A stretch of DNA of 64,000 nucleotides. It comes from Euglena gracilis. Lineage: Eukaryota > Euglenida > Euglenophyceae > Euglenales. The stretch's first letter is position 1. Each line of letters begins with the position of its first letter. The notes under the pieces are model-generated. The model was given only the letters and a program-made list of their open reading frames with translations, was not told the origin of the DNA and did no database searches. The translations under genes and the position numbers were made by a program. Positions 56,201-63,703 of the stretch are shown piece after piece. The stretch spans positions 22,447,158 through 22,511,157 of the forward strand of contig CP154956.1 of assembly GCA_039621445.1 (NCBI GenBank), in the 5' to 3' direction.

Positions 56201-57747
56201 CAGACGAAACCGAAACTCAGAACACAGCCACAACAACCTGGGTGGGACCCCAGATGGGGTCTACCCAAACTGCCATCCACCACATAGGAGAGGAAACAGT
56301 GGTGGCACCCGTGGCAACGGCCCCGGCAGCATCCTTCGGGCTGCTGCTGGGTCCAGTGGGCGCGGCAATGACAAAAGACCTGGTAAGACCAACACTGCAG
56401 GGGAATTTCGCAGATTTTGCCGTGAAATTTCCAATGTACCTGCAACGTGTGTCAGCCGGTCAGGGGTCCCTGACCGACGACCTGAAACTGTCACTGCTGG
56501 AGGGCAGCCTGGACAGTGCCAGCAAACTGGAACTACAACGCAGACAGGAACGCGGTGAGAAAATAAAATACCAGGAATTTTGGAACTGGATGTGCCAGAA
56601 ATACGGTGGAGACACACAATCAGCCATCAAAGACGAACTGAAAAACCTGAGACCAAAAACGGAAGGAAAACTGACACTGGAAGCGTGGAGGGAGTTTGAG
56701 GCCCATTTCAAACTCCTCTACAGCAGGCTGGAAAATCCATCAGAGGAAGACGCTTACAACCTGGTGGCTGAAAAAATGCCTGAAACGCAACGCAGAAGCT
56801 GCATCAGGGAACAGGACCGCAGAAATCAGGACAGACCGACACTGAAACTGAAAGGGGTCACGAACATTACAAACGTCCCAGATGCAACAACGGAAGACGT
56901 TCGTGACCTGGTGGCAGCAACTGTGGGTACAGGTGAGAATTTTCAGGTGGCACGAGACGGACAAAACTTCAGGATCCAACTGCACAGCAGCAGAGCTGCT
57001 GAACTGCTCCTGATGAAAAACGGTTCAACGCTGCTGACTGGACACAAGCCACAATTCACACAGGTACAGGCCAAACTGACTCTGGACGAACTGTTCCAAC
57101 GGGTGGAAACCGAACTCAGGTGCCAACAACAGTCAGACTCCCTGGGTAGGGGGTACAACGGCTGGCAGAACCAACCTCGTGAAAACAGATCACGGTCGAT
57201 GGACCGCAGGGGTTACGTCAGGGAAGTCAAGGAGGAGGAGAAAACAAAATCCAGAAGTCGGACACCACCTTCCAGATCCCGACCCAACTCCCCTGGACCT
57301 CGAACCCCAACACCCGAAAAACCCAGACCCCCTTCTCCACGCCAGCAGGTGCCCATGGCAGTTTCAGAACAGCCTGGCCAGGGACGGAACACCAACTGGT
57401 CAGACTGGGGACAGAACGACTGGGGCAAAGGCAAAGGAAAGGGGAAAGGTCAAAACTGGGGTTCAACCCAAAACTGGAACCAGAACCAGAACTGGAATCA
57501 GAATTACGGCAAAGGCTACGATTCAGGAAAGGGATACAACTCTGGGAAAGGATACGATTCTGGGAAGGGGAGCGGGAAAGGAAAAGGCAAAGGGCAACCA
57601 CAGCCACAGCCAGCAACAACGAAAACTGAACCACAGCCTCAGCAAACCAATTCACAGGAGCCAGCCAACCAGCCACAGGGACAGCCAAAGGCAGAAGCAT
57701 CTTCCAGCAATCGCTGGCAGCCAGTTCAAAACGCAGAACGGAAGTGA
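53206..57747 (+). CDS. gag: Gag polyprotein, 1513 residues, coiled-coil, no zinc knuckle
   Basis: ATG at 53206 follows an A-rich leader (AAAAGAAAATG). Residues about 75-180 hold four tandem copies of a segment of about 32 residues (ALTAIARVVEQADGF type). Residues about 318-735 are Gln/Glu/Thr-rich heptad-like sequence, a predicted long coiled coil. A Pro/Gly/Gln-rich linker follows (about 755-1000). Residues about 1055-1310 (TLQGNFADFAVKFPMYLQRV, LEAWREFEAHFKLLYSRL) resemble a retrotransposon capsid domain. The tail is Arg/Ser/Pro-rich, then GKGKGKG and NQNQNWNQN repeats that replace the usual CCHC knuckle as RNA binder. The length is more than twice a typical Gypsy Gag. It stops at TGA, with pol continuing in the same frame. 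Confidence 0.85.
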   Translation: MQFLKQAARGIENTLGRVKDPTQRGAGPEGLETQGRAPRIQHGRRGRLPNFDSPPTCGYEQQAEKRPETEKTDADMPAAETAIARVVEPAEGNSAMYQTLDVPAALTAIARVVEQADGFPAPNQTLDVPTALTAIVRVVEQADGFPALNQTLEMPAALTAIARVVEPADGFAAMYQSLDSNRWTEPEQNGTDITVPRTCNDSPHVIAMVHMDQDDAEQTGPAPDYTELDENNEPYFDEQVFAPQNWYQQPETDTQNNQNWQTATAQQPGTQSFALVAVRQSPEQPDRLQGETETSYQEPSYSSYEIPQPEPQNQNTDWDWWSNFAYETGQLTQEFQRFRHKTERTNQQTAETLQQLQQTTTEWVSELHATVNRQGEALMTEINGRHEELTTVLATTQANMEQVTVNQNRLYQEHFNGMSQQITEIREMSGSLGEKLREFHSFLQMAGGNAQNQGEHLVGLLHRQRENEKTTAELQQRLAVAEERVAGITGGVQTVNSKVDETVATVSRKVENLRGEISSVVEKIQKDMGSEIGNLAGRVQQQETKTTTTIQNCDYLHKKLVELQKIPDQQQQITQLNEEIGRLKRQVEILTSNEEKHKQRTERLNLEVGNLGHRVDETAQTTQKLLGELQKGTIKTGTHATSEHAKWLEMTSAIGSMTTRVGQLEAKLAGLTTKTAERETHDNGIWQHLHSLTTGLQNQQTRWTEQLVTLDRKISTVTKTTENLTEKLERQNTQQITTPSPSLAEIPRLFENLCISSRPACTGAFGPESGASPLASGPPSRTQAGQPGAATTAQRTEQPPQGADRAAGQRGSGTPQPQNQPPPAPRGQPTRQHGTGTLEPQAWPTGMGTPQPLAQPRPALRGQPAGNQGTGTPEPQACQTGTGTPQPLTGMFSQSSQHWGDETPHPKMEGGAAALGTVNSASLVGQLIQQELKTALTPLIAQLTRQTEQQPTAVPTSPALTTNPTSPAPQPTQPTQQISQPVTTQQNPQSRTRGLFMWADETETQNTATTTWVGPQMGSTQTAIHHIGEETVVAPVATAPAASFGLLLGPVGAAMTKDLVRPTLQGNFADFAVKFPMYLQRVSAGQGSLTDDLKLSLLEGSLDSASKLELQRRQERGEKIKYQEFWNWMCQKYGGDTQSAIKDELKNLRPKTEGKLTLEAWREFEAHFKLLYSRLENPSEEDAYNLVAEKMPETQRRSCIREQDRRNQDRPTLKLKGVTNITNVPDATTEDVRDLVAATVGTGENFQVARDGQNFRIQLHSSRAAELLLMKNGSTLLTGHKPQFTQVQAKLTLDELFQRVETELRCQQQSDSLGRGYNGWQNQPRENRSRSMDRRGYVREVKEEEKTKSRSRTPPSRSRPNSPGPRTPTPEKPRPPSPRQQVPMAVSEQPGQGRNTNWSDWGQNDWGKGKGKGKGQNWGSTQNWNQNQNWNQNYGKGYDSGKGYNSGKGYDSGKGSGKGKGKGQPQPQPATTKTEPQPQQTNSQEPANQPQGQPKAEASSSNRWQPVQNAERK
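57745..57747 (+). promoter_or_regulatory. In-frame TGA between gag and pol, possible readthrough site
   Basis: The codons run GAA CGG AAG TGA AGG GGC TGC. The same frame stays open for over 100 codons into the Dam-like domain (TYTLGKGG-like, then RAASRWVSENYH, VQPQLDAFATE). No ATG lies in the first 90 codons after the stop. A same-frame stop is how gammaretrovirus-type Gag-Pol is expressed. The G-rich sequence just downstream could fold, but I cannot verify a pseudoknot by eye. Confidence 0.4.
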
Positions 57748-58400
57748 AGGGGCTGCGGCCTGAGGGTAGGGGACGAGAGGGGCGACTCTCTGCAGACACA
57801 ACCGAAACAACAAAACAAAACAAGGGAACCAGGTCCAGAGCCGCAGCGGTCATACACACTGGGTAAGGGAGGTAAGAAAAAACCCCAAAAGAAAAACATC
57901 CTGACAAAAAAACTCCACAGCCCAGAACCGAAAAGGGAACAGGTCAGCTGCAGGTTCGGCAGAGCAGCTTCACGGTGGGTGTCTGAAAACTACCACGTGA
58001 AGGAAGAAAAAATGAAAGAAATTCTCTCACACTTCAGGGTCCAGCCCCAGCTGGATGCCTTTGCAACGGAAAAAAAAAAGATTCCCGCAATGGTGGGCAT
58101 CGGGCAGCCCAGACGGAACTGATGCCTTTGAAAAAAACTGGAAAACTGCTGTGGATGAACCCCCCATTCAGCAAAATTTCACAGGTGGTGAGAAAATTTC
58201 AAACAGACGAGGCCCACGCACTTCTCATGGTTCCAAGATGGGTCCACAGACGATGGTACAGGGAAATCAAAAAACTGGCAGTGATGTCAATGTTCATCCC
58301 AGCGGGAACAAAACTGTTCGGACAGGGTGACAAGAACTGCAGGAATACACCGTGGCCTGTGGAAGTGTTTTTGGTATGCGGACACAAAACACGGTGCAAG
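57748..58400 (+). CDS. Pol N-terminus with Dam-like N6-adenine methyltransferase domain
   Basis: The frame continues from gag through a basic linker into LSHFRVQPQLDAFATEKKK. A one-base change at an A10 run (58070-58079) leads to RFPQWWASGSPDGTDAFEKN. A second, near A7/A4 runs (58131-58147), leads to GKLLWMNPPFSKISQVVRKF, HALLMVPRWVHRRWYREI and TPWPVEVFLV. The block order, LDxFA, W, NPPF (58158-58169), LLxPxRxxxxW and a terminal PWPxxxFL, matches phage Dam-like methyltransferases. The same blocks occur in the DIRS-like element at 29525-29855. DIRS elements are known to carry such a domain; its presence upstream of a Gypsy protease is unusual. Substrate and activity are untested. Confidence 0.65.
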
Positions 58401-59455
58401 TACCTACCAGGTTTCCACAAACATTTCACCCCCCTACACCCGACATCCAAGGTGAGGTTCGGCACAGCCCACGAGTACCCACCAGTGGAGGACGAGGTGG
58501 AGGGTGGTGAACAAAAACCCGATTTGGGGACAGAAAAACCACAGAAACACATCAGAAAACTGCAGGAGGCAGCCACAGCGACACCAGAACGGGCCACAGC
58601 AGAAAAACCAAAACCAAAAATGCTGGACCTGTTCTGTGGAACAAAATCGGTCAGCAAGGTGTATGAAAAAATGGGTTTCGAGGTGGTGACGGTGGATTCA
58701 GACCCCAGGTGGAAAGCGGATTACCAGGTGGACGTACTGGACTGGGACTTCAGAAAACATTTCAAACCTGGCGAATTCCACACGGTGGTGTGTGGAGTTC
58801 CCTGCACAGAATTCAGCATTGCCCTGCCGCCAAGACCCCGAAATAGCGACAAAGGAGACAGCCTTGCAAAGAAAGCCCTGGAAATTGTGGAATTTCTGCA
58901 GCCGCAGAAATGGTGGTTGGAAAACCCAAGGTACGGATACCTGGGAAAACGAGATTACATGAAACCGTACCCGTACATTGACGTGGATTACTGTCAATAC
59001 ACAGACTGGGGTTACAAAAAACCAACACGAATCTGGGGCAGCCCTGACATCCTGCAGGTACCAGCAAAACGGTGTGACGGGAAAAACGTGAAAGAACCTG
59101 GACCCAAACGGTGGTGGTCACCTGGTGAAACTCAGCAACAAACACAACATTCCAGCCTTCAAAAAATTCAGGATCCCAGAACAACTGATTCAGGACCTGG
59201 CGGGGTTCCACGAACGGCTACGGCAAACCAGCCAAGCCCAGGCCGCGCAGCAACAACCGCTGCAGCAGCCCAGCCCTGCCCAGACTGCACGACAAAACAT
59301 GCTCTCACAGCCCAGCCCAGAACTGACAGGTCAACAGCCAAACCCAGATTCAACTGACAAAACAGAACCAGACCAAAACATTCGGCTTCCAAAACGACTG
59401 TGTGAACCGGTGTCCAAACTCCTGCTGGGGCAGGTCATCAGCAGAAAGAAGCAAA
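58401..59455 (+). CDS. Phage-type C5-cytosine methyltransferase-like domain
   Basis: This is in the frame that starts with ATG 58122. After a linker, motif I is MLDLFCGTKSVSKVYEKMGF (from 58620), with acidic VDSDPRW at the next strand and DVLDWDF. The catalytic loop is CGVPCTEFS, with Cys at 58803-58805; it has PCT where classical enzymes have PCQ. Then come WWLENPRYG (Glu 58920-58922), DVDYCQYTDWGY and RIWGSP. This compact pattern, without a large target-recognition domain, fits cytosine methyltransferase-like proteins of phages and large DNA viruses. A +1 change near 59115 leads to GHLVKLSNKHNIPAFKKFRI and PEQLIQDL, a usual C-terminus of that family. A further +1 change near 59450 joins the protease frame. 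Catalysis is plausible but unproven. Confidence 0.75.
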
Positions 59456-61279
59456 CAACTCCTCATCGAAGTCCGTGCTGTGTTGCCGGACGGCAAAAAA
59501 ATGTTCCTACAGGCCCTGATTGACACGGGAGCACAGGCAAACCTGGTGAAAAAGAACCTGATTCCCCAACAAAACTTCAGACGTTCACAAAAACCCTTGG
59601 CCCTGATCACAGCGGACGGAACAAGGATGGAAGGAGGACTACACGAAGTCACACTGGAACTGCAGTTTTCATCACGGGTGCACAACACGGACAGAACAAG
59701 GGAATGGTCCACCATTGGAACATTCCATGACGCCGACATCCAAGTGGATGCCATCCTCGGGTATCCGTGGATGGAACAACACCAACTGGGGGTTTTCCCA
59801 CACCTACAATCATTGGCCCTCATAGGTGAACCACTGCGGCTCCTGTCCAGTTGGCACCAGCTGAAGGAACAAAAACACAGGGAACGGAAAATACACCAAC
59901 TTCAGAAAAACATTTCGGCAGTGCGGGCAATGAATTTGCAGATTCCTGCTGAAGCGGGCCAGGACGAGGAAAAACTGTTTGAAGACGAAACAACACTGGA
60001 AACTCTGGCAAGACAACTTCAGAAATCGGCAAAGAAATCTGACAGGGTTCACGGTGTTGTGGTGGTGCCAGAAGGACAGGAAACACAAGGCGAAAAGGTG
60101 GCAGAACTGGTGAAAAAACTGCGGCAGGACTATGAAGGAGTGGTCTTGCGAGACAAAATCTACCCAGACCCCCCAGAACGCGGACCACTGGGTTACGGGA
60201 AAATCGAACTGAAACCTGGAACAGTGGCAAAAAAGCAAAGACCCATCCACATGACGGGAGAACGCCGACAGGCACTCGTCGACATGGTGGACGAATGGGT
60301 TAGGGACCTGAAAGTGGAAGACGGAAGGAGTGACTGGTCCAGCCCCACATTTGTGGTGGCCAAAAAAGGTGGAAAATGGAGAGGGGTGGTGGATTTCAGA
60401 GCACTGAACGAGGCAACAATCACAGACTCCCATCCCCTCCCTAGGATAGAAGACATCCTAGTTCAACAAGGACAACGGGCCATGTACAGTGTACTGGACC
60501 TGAAAGACGCCTTCCACCAGGTGCCACTGAGAACAGAGTCCAGACCCTACACCTGCTGCAGCACACCTAAGGGAACAAAACAGTGGAGAGTGGTGGTCAT
60601 GGGAATGAAAAACGGGGTACCGATTTTCCAGAGGGTGATCGAGTACAGCCTGGAGGAGGTACAGGACATTGCAAACCCCTACGTGGACGACATCATCGTC
60701 GGAACCGTTTGGCAGGGGTCAGAAGACAAAACCCTCGAACAACACGACAAGGACATCAGAAGGGTGATGGAGGCACTGAAAAAACAGCAGCACGTGGCAG
60801 ACATCAAGAAATGCAAATTTTTCGTGAAAGAGGTGGAATTCTGTGGACACGTGCTGGGTGGTGGACAACGGAAACCCGCACCTGGGAAACTGATGGCCTT
60901 GGAAAAATGGGAGGAACCGAAAACGGTCACAGCCCTACGGGCATTCCTGGGATTCACAAACTATTATGCCTCATACATCCCAGGGTATGCGGAATTGGCT
61001 GCAGACCTGATGGAAAAATTGAAGGTAAAAAAAGGACAGGGGAAGAAAGGAAGCCTGACACCTGTGTTTTTCGGTGAAAAGGAAAGAACAGCCTTCCAGA
61101 CCATCAAAGAAAAACTGCTGGGAAGCCTGAAACTGCAAACGGTGAACCCGGACAAACCATTCATACTCAGGGTGGATGCAAGTGGCAGAGCCGTAGGTGC
61201 GGCTCTGGAACAATTTGCGGAGGACACAGCAGAAAAGCCAGACCCAACAACAGCCATGACCAAAAAACAGCACCCGTAG
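59402..61279 (+). CDS. pol: Aspartic protease, reverse transcriptase, start of RNase H
   Basis: The frame is open from 59402; real homology begins about 59450. The protease has ALIDTGAQANLV (active-site Asp 59522-59524) and later AILGYPWM. The RT begins near RGPLGYGKIELK and TGERRQAL. It has DWSSPTFVVAKKGGKWRGVV, HPLPRIEDIL, VLDLKDAFHQVPL and the catalytic NPYVDDIIVG (YVDD at 60680-60691), then CKFFVKEVEFCGHVL and ALRAFLGFTNYYASYI, all typical of Ty3/Gypsy. RNase H starts with FILRVDASGRAVGAALEQ, carrying its first catalytic Asp. The frame ends at TAG 61277-61279, just after an A6 run (61262-61267) where a one-base change would connect it to the rest of RNase H. Confidence 0.9.
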   Translation: MNRCPNSCWGRSSAERSKQLLIEVRAVLPDGKKMFLQALIDTGAQANLVKKNLIPQQNFRRSQKPLALITADGTRMEGGLHEVTLELQFSSRVHNTDRTREWSTIGTFHDADIQVDAILGYPWMEQHQLGVFPHLQSLALIGEPLRLLSSWHQLKEQKHRERKIHQLQKNISAVRAMNLQIPAEAGQDEEKLFEDETTLETLARQLQKSAKKSDRVHGVVVVPEGQETQGEKVAELVKKLRQDYEGVVLRDKIYPDPPERGPLGYGKIELKPGTVAKKQRPIHMTGERRQALVDMVDEWVRDLKVEDGRSDWSSPTFVVAKKGGKWRGVVDFRALNEATITDSHPLPRIEDILVQQGQRAMYSVLDLKDAFHQVPLRTESRPYTCCSTPKGTKQWRVVVMGMKNGVPIFQRVIEYSLEEVQDIANPYVDDIIVGTVWQGSEDKTLEQHDKDIRRVMEALKKQQHVADIKKCKFFVKEVEFCGHVLGGGQRKPAPGKLMALEKWEEPKTVTALRAFLGFTNYYASYIPGYAELAADLMEKLKVKKGQGKKGSLTPVFFGEKERTAFQTIKEKLLGSLKLQTVNPDKPFILRVDASGRAVGAALEQFAEDTAEKPDPTTAMTKKQHP

Positions 61280-62916
61280 CTTTCTGTTCACGAAAACTGA
61301 CACCTGGGCAGGTTCGCTCGTGGTCTCCTAGGGAGAAGGAGACCTACGCAGTGATCCTGGCCCTGCAAAAATGGGCTTCCTGGATAGGAATGCAACCGGT
61401 ACTGGTGTTGACGGACCACAAGTCCATTGAGGCATGGGCAACGGAGGCGCTGGACACCCCCAGTGGACCAGCTGGACGTAGGGCTAGGTGGCACGAACTG
61501 CTTTCGCGGTTCGACATAACCGTTGCATACGTACCTGGCAAAGACAACACGGTCGCCGATGCCTTGAGTAGGTGGGCCTACCCCGCCTCACAGGCATTCG
61601 CCGACGTGAGTATCCACGGGAGTGAGGAGGACGACCGACTCATGAAAGAAATCATCAAACAGGAGGAAAAGGAACAGAAAACTTGTATGGTGATCAACGT
61701 GGCAGACCTGACACAGGCACAAAAACAACTTCAAGAACCCGTCACTGTGGCCGTCACAACAAGGGGGGGAGCCAAAACGGGTGAAGATTCGCCCACAGTG
61801 CCTGGTTCAACGGAAAATGATGACACCCCTCAAAAAATTTCAAAAACACCTCAAAAACCTGCAAAAACGACAAAGAAATGGGTTGTGAAGGAAACGACTG
61901 TGGTGGAACCAAGCAAAAAACTGGCAGGGGCAACCCCAAGGGAGACCACGGATGAGGCAGGAAACCTGATCCGACCAGACCAACCAAAAAACAAAACCCC
62001 AGAAAATTCAAATACGGCCGAGGGACCATCCACTGAGGAAGACCCACCAAGGCGAAGACCCCTGGAAGAGGACCCTGTGGAACCCCTAACAACAACAGAC
62101 TCAACAAAACAACAGGACGCGCAAGGTGCGTCATCCTCAACGGGGACACCCGTTGGACCTCCATCAAGGGGAGTGCACGCCCCGGAGCTTCAACAGGGGG
62201 AACCGAAAGGGGTGATGGACAGGGAATGGAAGAACGAGTACGAAAGTTGCCCAAGGTGGGGACCTGTGCTCAAGAACCTGAAGGAAACGGGGTTCAAAAA
62301 ATGGCCTGACGGGTACCGAATCGACAACGGCAGGCTCTACAAAAACGGTCTCCTGTGTGTACCAAGTGGGTTGACTGGAAACGTAATTCGAGAACATCAC
62401 GAGACAGCCGGGCACCCAGGGTCAACCCGACTGTGGGACCAGATGGGGAGGTGGTTTGCGTTTGCGGACCATCAGGATGCAAAAAAACTGACAGGCAAAA
62501 TGATGACCATGTGTGAAACCTGCCAAGCCACAGAACCCAGCCACCTACCATACAAGTGCCCCATTGAACCGACACCGATTCCTGCACACCTGATGGACAG
62601 TGTTGCTATCGACTTGTTCTCTCTACCTGAAACCACCTTTGAAGGGAAAAAATACGACACGTTGGCGTTATGTGTGGACAGGCTGAGTGGGTGGATGGTT
62701 GCAACCCCCCACCTGGCCAAGGGACTCACAGCAGAAAAGGTTGGAAAGGAAATGTACAAACAGTGGGGAATTTTTGGGATACCCTCGGTGGTGAGCTCCG
62801 ACCGGGGCTCCCACTTCACAGCCGGTTGGTGGAAAACACTGTGTGCTGCCCACGGGGTCCGTGTGGCGTACGGGCCCCACGTAGGCATACCACCACCAAG
62901 CCAACGGACGGGCTGA
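61264..62916 (+). CDS. pol: Rest of RNase H, long linker, integrase N-terminus and core
   Basis: From TAPVAFCSRKLTPGQ the frame continues RNase H: REKETYAVILAL, VLTDHKSIEAW, VAYVPGKDNTVADALSR. A hydrophilic Pro/Thr/Lys-rich linker of about 180 residues follows (about 61690-62220), which is long for this position. The integrase zinc module has HH...GH...CETC (62395-62523). The core has AIDLFSLP (first Asp) and VVSSDRGSHFT (second Asp). A one-base insertion near 62881-62885 (GTAGG) then shifts the frame, and the written frame stops at 62916. The catalytic Glu lies in the next frame. Confidence 0.85.
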   Translation, partial: KTAPVAFCSRKLTPGQVRSWSPREKETYAVILALQKWASWIGMQPVLVLTDHKSIEAWATEALDTPSGPAGRRARWHELLSRFDITVAYVPGKDNTVADALSRWAYPASQAFADVSIHGSEEDDRLMKEIIKQEEKEQKTCMVINVADLTQAQKQLQEPVTVAVTTRGGAKTGEDSPTVPGSTENDDTPQKISKTPQKPAKTTKKWVVKETTVVEPSKKLAGATPRETTDEAGNLIRPDQPKNKTPENSNTAEGPSTEEDPPRRRPLEEDPVEPLTTTDSTKQQDAQGASSSTGTPVGPPSRGVHAPELQQGEPKGVMDREWKNEYESCPRWGPVLKNLKETGFKKWPDGYRIDNGRLYKNGLLCVPSGLTGNVIREHHETAGHPGSTRLWDQMGRWFAFADHQDAKKLTGKMMTMCETCQATEPSHLPYKCPIEPTPIPAHLMDSVAIDLFSLPETTFEGKKYDTLALCVDRLSGWMVATPHLAKGLTAEKVGKEMYKQWGIFGIPSVVSSDRGSHFTAGWWKTLCAAHGVRVAYGPHVGIPPPSQRTG

Positions 62917-63700
62917 GGTAGCGGGTCAACAAGTCCTCCGAAAACTGGCAAAACTGGCTGCTGAAAAAGGGGTACCCTGGGTTGAGCTCCTACCGAACGC
63001 CTTGAGGGCCCTACACGACGTCCCAGGTGAAACGGGATTGTCACCGTACGAAATTGTGTTTGGCAGGCACAGACCGTTGGCGGGATTGCCACACCAACCA
63101 CAAAAGGAAGCGGAAGGGGCCACAACGTTCTTGGAAAGGATGAAAGAACAAGACCAGTGGGTGAGCCTGGTCCTGAACGAAAAACAGCGTGAACGGGCTG
63201 AAACTGTGAACCGAAAACGCAGAGAACCACCTGCCTTGGAAATCGGCTCCAAAGTCTGGTATCAACCCGAAAGACAACCCGGCAGCAACAAACTCGAACC
63301 GAAGTGGAAAGGACCTGCAGTGGTGTTGGAACGGGTAGGACAACACTCCTACGTGGTTGAACTACGACTTGGAAACCGACAACCTGCCCACCGTTCACAA
63401 CTCAAACCCCACGTGGAGGACCTCTACAACACAACTCCTGTCCCCCTCTACTTTTGGTCGGGCAAAGCACAGGAGTTGGAGGTCGGACCTGACGAGTGGG
63501 AGGTTGAAAAAGTGCTGAACCACCGCAGAAAAGACGGAAAACTTCAATTTTTGATTCAGTGAAAAAACTGGGACCCATCTGATACTCAGTGGGAACCCCT
63601 GAACCACTTCTTCCTCCGAACAAACAAGGATGTGGTCCAATATTGCAAGAAACGGGACCTGGCTGTGGATGTGAGAGAGTTGCTCGATGGGATGGAGTGA
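62885..63700 (+). CDS. pol: Integrase C-terminus and chromodomain, one nonsense codon
   Basis: In this frame AYHHQANGRAEVAGQQ supplies the third catalytic residue (Glu 62915-62917). PNALRALHDVPGETGLSPYE and VFGRHRPLAG follow, then the GPF-like region EIGSKVWYQP...KWKGPAVVLERVGQHSYVVE. The chromodomain starts at WEVEKVLNHRRKDGKLQFLI and, after TGA 63560-63562, continues KNWDPSDTQWEPLNHFF in the same frame. A Trp (TGG) is expected exactly where TGA stands, a conserved aromatic position. A further 35 codons end at TGA 63698-63700. Chromodomains at this place direct some Ty3/Gypsy elements to methylated-histone chromatin. Confidence 0.85.
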
Positions 63701-63703
63701 CAC

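Noticed and set aside
53379-57434. Minus-strand open frames opposite gag (for example 53379-53837 and 57227-57907)
   Set aside because: They mirror the repeats and low-complexity of gag, have no independent motifs and are explained as antisense shadows.
57745-63562. TGA reassigned to Trp in this organism
   Set aside because: TGG codes Trp throughout the retroelement frames, and TGA plausibly ends the captured gene fragment (17163-17165). Only one TGA falls at a conserved Trp. A nonsense mutation is simpler.
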